Source: a virus
Strand: one strand, 5' to 3'
DNA length: 31,018 nt
IMG/VR virus record: IMGVR_UViG_3300021389_000096
Location: 1-31,018 of that record
Numbering within the stretch: position 1 is the stretch's first letter; every line of letters starts with the position of its first letter. The notes below the pieces were generated by a model. The model saw only the letters and a list, made by a program, of their open reading frames with translations. It searched no databases and was not told where the DNA came from. Of the stretch, positions 28,382 to 31,018 are shown one piece after another. The position numbers and the translations under genes are program-made.

Positions 28382-29562
28382 TTTTCTTTGTATTCCTCAA
28401 CTGATATTCCATTTTCTTTAAGAATCGCGTCATCTGAAGGATGATTCTTTATTCCATTAAACGTTTTTACTAAATTAAGATCTAGCATTGCTTTCTGTCT
28501 TCCATAAGGGTGATCCTTAATAGAAGATGAATTCCATACAGCATCTAAATCTATATGATTATAATCAGACCCTGGACGAACATAGTTTTCAATCCAACGT
28601 ATAAAGTCACACGCTACGTCTTCAGCATTATACGGAACTGAACCAGTATCATTATAAATCATTTTCATTACAGAATCTAAAAACTCTTCTGACTTTTTAC
28701 CTTTACCATTGGGTGTGTCTGCTAAATATCCAATACATTCAACAGCATTAGTACCATAATAGAACATTGATTCTTTATTAACAAATTCGGGAAACCAATC
28801 AGCAATATCGGCAATCACTGCTGCATATTGAAAACGATAAACGCGTAATCCATTATCTTGATTCCATTTAAACATCCACTCACCAATCTCTCTTAGATCA
28901 AACTTTCTTTTGCTTTCTTCTAAGAAGTGTGCCAATTCTCTAGCCAATCTTGGTGCATACTCACATAAGAAGTAATCTCCTCCTCGTTTATATTGATAAT
29001 CTCCTTCAATATTAAAAAGAGGTTCGGCTGTTATTTTTGCTTTAGGTGGTTTAGGAAATGCAGGAAACTGATATCCAACTGATGTATAGAATGTCTTTTG
29101 TGCATACTTTACTTGATGGCACATCTCTTCAATCGTATCAGATTGCCAAAGATCAAACAATAATGTGTTATGATATCCACTTGGTTTAGTAGCATAATTA
29201 ATAGCTGAACCACAAACGCGATGTAGTATTAAAACATAGAGCCATTCTGGTAATCCAAATACTTCTCTTTTATTGTTCCAATTCATTGCAACTTCTTTAC
29301 GTTGTGACGTATAAAGTCCTGCTTCCATTCGAGACCAATATGGGTGATCTTTTGACCAACCATAAAAACAATCATTTACGATCTGACTAAACCCCGCAAA
29401 TTTTCTTTCGACAACATCATATAGCTCAATGTTTTCCATAAGATCATCGCCAAGCTGAGAATCTTTATGCGGTATATGACCTAAGTTTGACTTGTCTTGT
29501 TGATCCTTCGCAAGTTTAAAATAATATTTAAACTCTTCATAATACTTCGTAGTTTTGAGCAT
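28366..29562 (-). CDS. Possible aGPT-Pplase/AADT-type thymine-hypermodification protein
   Basis: 398 aa, largely helical with conserved-looking segments: GLPEWLYVLILHRVCGSAIN, GYHNTLL, TSVGYQFPAFPKPPKAK, GGDYFLCEYAPRLAREL, FRFQYAAVIADIADWFPEF-type, FYYGTNAVECIGYL, YNAEDVACDFIRWIENYV. The HRVCGS...NxA and GYQFPAFPKP segments recall phage proteins annotated as alpha-glutamyl/putrescinyl thymine pyrophosphorylase (an HhH-glycosylase-like fold that exchanges a pyrophosphate on 5-hydroxymethyluracil for an amino acid). I recall this from memory and cannot verify it here. Sits directly after dCMP deaminase (3-base gap) and before the 328-aa protein. Confidence 0.5.
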   Translation of the reverse strand: MLKTTKYYEEFKYYFKLAKDQQDKSNLGHIPHKDSQLGDDLMENIELYDVVERKFAGFSQIVNDCFYGWSKDHPYWSRMEAGLYTSQRKEVAMNWNNKREVFGLPEWLYVLILHRVCGSAINYATKPSGYHNTLLFDLWQSDTIEEMCHQVKYAQKTFYTSVGYQFPAFPKPPKAKITAEPLFNIEGDYQYKRGGDYFLCEYAPRLARELAHFLEESKRKFDLREIGEWMFKWNQDNGLRVYRFQYAAVIADIADWFPEFVNKESMFYYGTNAVECIGYLADTPNGKGKKSEEFLDSVMKMIYNDTGSVPYNAEDVACDFIRWIENYVRPGSDYNHIDLDAVWNSSSIKDHPYGRQKAMLDLNLVKTFNGIKNHPSDDAILKENGISVEEYKEKCKTL

Positions 29563-29565
29563 ATA

Positions 29566-30003
29566 TTATATATAGGTGATTTTTACTCCTGCTTCATCTA
29601 GGAATTCTTTTGCCATTAGGCATGAATCATTCCAACGCGGATCATTAGATGAATGCATTACGACTTCTTTAATTCCAACTTGAATCATTGCCTTAGCGCA
29701 TTCGTGACAACACGGAAGTCCATGTATATATGCTGTAGAATCTTCGAGTGACACTCCAGATCGAGACGCATTATAAATGGCATTCATTTCAGCATGAACA
29801 ATTCTATTATATTTAACTTCACGAGTCTGATATAATGTCTTATCATCACGCATACCTCTTGGAAATCCGTTATATCCTTGAGATAAAACTTGACCAGATT
29901 TTCCAATTATTACTGCACCGCATTGAGTAGAAGGATCTTTCGACCACGCCGAAATAGTGCGAGCTAGTTCAATATATCGTTTATGCCACTTATTTGACAT
30001 CAT
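29566..30003 (-). CDS. cd: Deoxycytidylate (dCMP) deaminase
   Basis: 145 aa. Zinc and catalytic residues are clear: H70-A-E72 (RIVHAEMNAIY) and the CxxC C99/C102 in LPCCHECAKAM. The N-terminal WHKRYIELARTISAWSKDPS and STQCGAVIIG, GYNGFPRG segments are characteristic of dCMP rather than cytidine deaminases. It makes dUMP, the substrate for the thymidylate-synthase-family enzyme encoded at the right edge. Overlaps the Nmad1-like gene by 14 bases; an ATG one codon later (30000) is an alternative start. Confidence 0.93.
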   Translation of the reverse strand: MMSNKWHKRYIELARTISAWSKDPSTQCGAVIIGKSGQVLSQGYNGFPRGMRDDKTLYQTREVKYNRIVHAEMNAIYNASRSGVSLEDSTAYIHGLPCCHECAKAMIQVGIKEVVMHSSNDPRWNDSCLMAKEFLDEAGVKITYI

Positions 30004-30346
30004 TTAATGTAATTTTTTTATTTAGAAAATCACGATCGATGCGTTGACCATCCATACCTCCACGCATATAAGAAACAATGAATGAACCATAATTAATCAA
30101 ATCCTTTGCAGAGTCTTCTAATGATTCAAAGTTGGGATCATAGTTTGGATCATTTTCCATTGCTTCAATGACAGATTGCATACGAAGCACCTTCGCATAA
30201 ACGATATCGAGAATTGTCGCTACTCCACGTGGATAATAATCTGCTTGTCGAATACGACTATTGGGGTTTTGGTAATCATTGCCCTTTTTAATCTGCAATT
30301 CTGCACATTCTTGTAATACTTTGATTGATTCTTTTTCTGATTTCAT
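29990..30346 (-). CDS. Nmad1/DUF1599-like nucleotide-modification-associated protein
   Basis: 118 aa, all-helical. Segments QECAELQIKKGNDYQNPNSR, ATILDIVYAKVLRMQSVIEA and ESLEDSAKDLINYGSFIVSY match the layout of DUF1599 (Nmad1): an N-terminal Glu helix, the KxNDY turn, and a C-terminal EDSxxDLxNY helix, related to MazG-type all-alpha NTP pyrophosphatases. Iyer and colleagues named the domain for its association with modified-base operons. It could hydrolyse or bind unusual nucleotides. First gene after the promoter at 30353-30381. Confidence 0.7.
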   Translation of the reverse strand: MKSEKESIKVLQECAELQIKKGNDYQNPNSRIRQADYYPRGVATILDIVYAKVLRMQSVIEAMENDPNYDPNFESLEDSAKDLINYGSFIVSYMRGGMDGQRIDRDFLNKKITLNDVK

Positions 30347-30352
30347 AATAAT

Positions 30353-30381
30353 ATTATACTATAATTTATACGTGTTGTAAA
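30353..30381 (-). promoter_or_regulatory. Sigma70-like promoter for Nmad1-dCMP deaminase operon
   Basis: Minus strand: TTTACA, 17 bases, TATAAT, 6 bases before the ATG at 30346. Part of it lies inside the 3' end of the preceding gene. Confidence 0.7.
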
Positions 30382-30857
30382 TATTTAACATTTAAAAGAC
30401 TATAGTCTCCAGATGTTTTTACTGCGGTTTTAATCGCCTCTTTTAATGGAAGCATACCTTCAAACTTAAATGTTAGCTTTTGTCCAATTTTATAATTAGT
30501 TTCAATGTTTTGAGAAAATGCAACAATGTGAGTAAGCTGATTTTTATGATATGAGTCAACCATTTTGAATATTCCAGTTAAACATATATTATCATACTTA
30601 TCTGGTTTTCGCTTTAAATCAATTAAGACATCTTTCGAGAATGCCCAATCATGTCTCCATTGATACGCTTCTCCATCTACTTCATCTAATGTTTGCATTA
30701 GGCCAACGCGTTTAGCTGTTATTTCAAGAGCAAGAGCATCAATGTTTAATCTATTACTATAACTTCCTTTGTTAAACTCTTGATCTAAATGATCGATCAA
30801 CCACTGATCTACTATGTATGAGTGGTTATTGATTATATTGGCTATTTCATTAATCAT
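30366..30857 (-). CDS. Possible PD-(D/E)XK-fold protein
   Basis: 163 aa from ATG 30857 (MINEIANIINNHSYIVDQWL), overlapping the end of the upstream thymidylate-synthase gene by 8 bases; a longer frame would overlap it by 47. Core segment RHDWAFSKDVLIDLKRKPDK, then ICLTGIFKMVDSYHKNQLTH and IVAFSQN, resembles D...xDxK with a following helix and strand, as in restriction-type nuclease folds found in many T4-like phages. Active-site assignment is tentative. Position between thymidylate-synthase and Nmad1 genes could also suit a DNA-modification partner. Confidence 0.55.
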   Translation of the reverse strand: MINEIANIINNHSYIVDQWLIDHLDQEFNKGSYSNRLNIDALALEITAKRVGLMQTLDEVDGEAYQWRHDWAFSKDVLIDLKRKPDKYDNICLTGIFKMVDSYHKNQLTHIVAFSQNIETNYKIGQKLTFKFEGMLPLKEAIKTAVKTSGDYSLLNVKYLQHV

Positions 30858-31018
30858 AGAATTCAGATACGCTTTTAAAATAATTGCCCATTGCATTATC
30901 CGCTAGATGTGCAGCGACCTTTTTCGCACGCTCAAACATCTCATCTTCAATATAATTAAAGTGGCGCTCATACACATGAAGAGAACCAACATTCCAATGG
31001 ATTGTTCCAGCTTCTACT
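30850..31018 (-). CDS. Thymidylate synthase / dUMP hydroxymethylase family, C-terminal part
   Basis: Only the last 55 codons are in the window; the N-terminus lies beyond the right edge. The visible segment IHWNVGSLHVYERHFNYIED corresponds to the GDxHxYxNH region of thymidylate synthase, whose His and Tyr bind the dUMP sugar. The GSLHVYERHF variant fits the phage branch that includes dUMP hydroxymethylases as well as thymidylate synthases; which it is cannot be told from this fragment. The catalytic Cys is outside the window. With dCMP deaminase, it would supply dTMP or 5-hydroxymethyl-dUMP. Confidence 0.7.
   Translation of the reverse strand, partial: VEAGTIHWNVGSLHVYERHFNYIEDEMFERAKKVAAHLADNAMGNYFKSVSEFYD

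Noticed and set aside
30366-30896. 176-aa form starting at 30896
   Set aside because: It would overlap the thymidylate-synthase-family gene by 47 bases; the ATG at 30857 gives an 8-base overlap, typical of this genome.

Overview
This AT-rich window reads as part of the genome of a T4-like myovirus, probably marine. The phage call rests on UvsX recombinase, a gp41-type DnaB-family helicase, T4-type RNase H, class Ia NrdA/NrdB, a dCMP deaminase, a GIY-YIG nuclease, and many small overlapping genes. Every gene I can support lies on the minus strand. They are packed with ATGA or TAATG overlaps or gaps of a few bases. No tRNA, rRNA, CRISPR array or insertion sequence was seen. The marine assignment and the host are inferred from gene style only.

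Reading right to left (the direction of transcription): 31018-25444 holds the end of a thymidylate-synthase-family enzyme, a possible restriction-fold protein, an Nmad1/DUF1599-like protein, dCMP deaminase, two large helical proteins (one resembling thymine-hypermodification enzymes), a fold-type-II PLP-like enzyme and an SGNH-like protein. Together they look like a nucleotide or base hypermodification pathway. Next, 25436-22118 is a replication block (32-aa membrane peptide, UvsX, small acidic protein, helicase, metallopeptidase).

22105-10695 looks virion-related. It contains small conserved phage proteins, a ligase-like protein, an 810-aa multi-enzyme protein and a 902-aa protein built from 11 blocks separated by repeated (S/T)xxLEEA-type linkers. 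The linkers fit the T4 gp21 prohead-protease rule (L/I)-x-E before A/G/S. Several of these proteins begin with a short FKxY/F...E segment like the T4 internal-protein capsid-targeting peptide. The main hypothesis from this window is that they are packaged, cleaved polyproteins whose pieces could be delivered with the DNA.

10674-2782 returns to nucleotide metabolism and nucleases: NrdB, NrdA, a zinc ribbon, an Ntn hydrolase, GIY-YIG nuclease, RNase H, FmdB-like zinc ribbon, RecB/Cas4-like nuclease and a 2OG-Fe(II) oxygenase. The left end (2712-1) is an accessory zone of tiny genes: two paralogous 31-aa membrane peptides in duplicated promoter cassettes, a SemiSWEET/PQ-loop protein, a HAD phosphatase and a YD-repeat protein.

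Two promoter classes are visible. Seven intergenic sites fit TKTACW (or a close variant), then 17 bases, then TATAAT, and an eighth is weaker; they precede replication, metabolism and accessory operons. Three intergenic TATAAATA sites (the T4 late -10) precede putative virion genes, including the 902-aa polyprotein.
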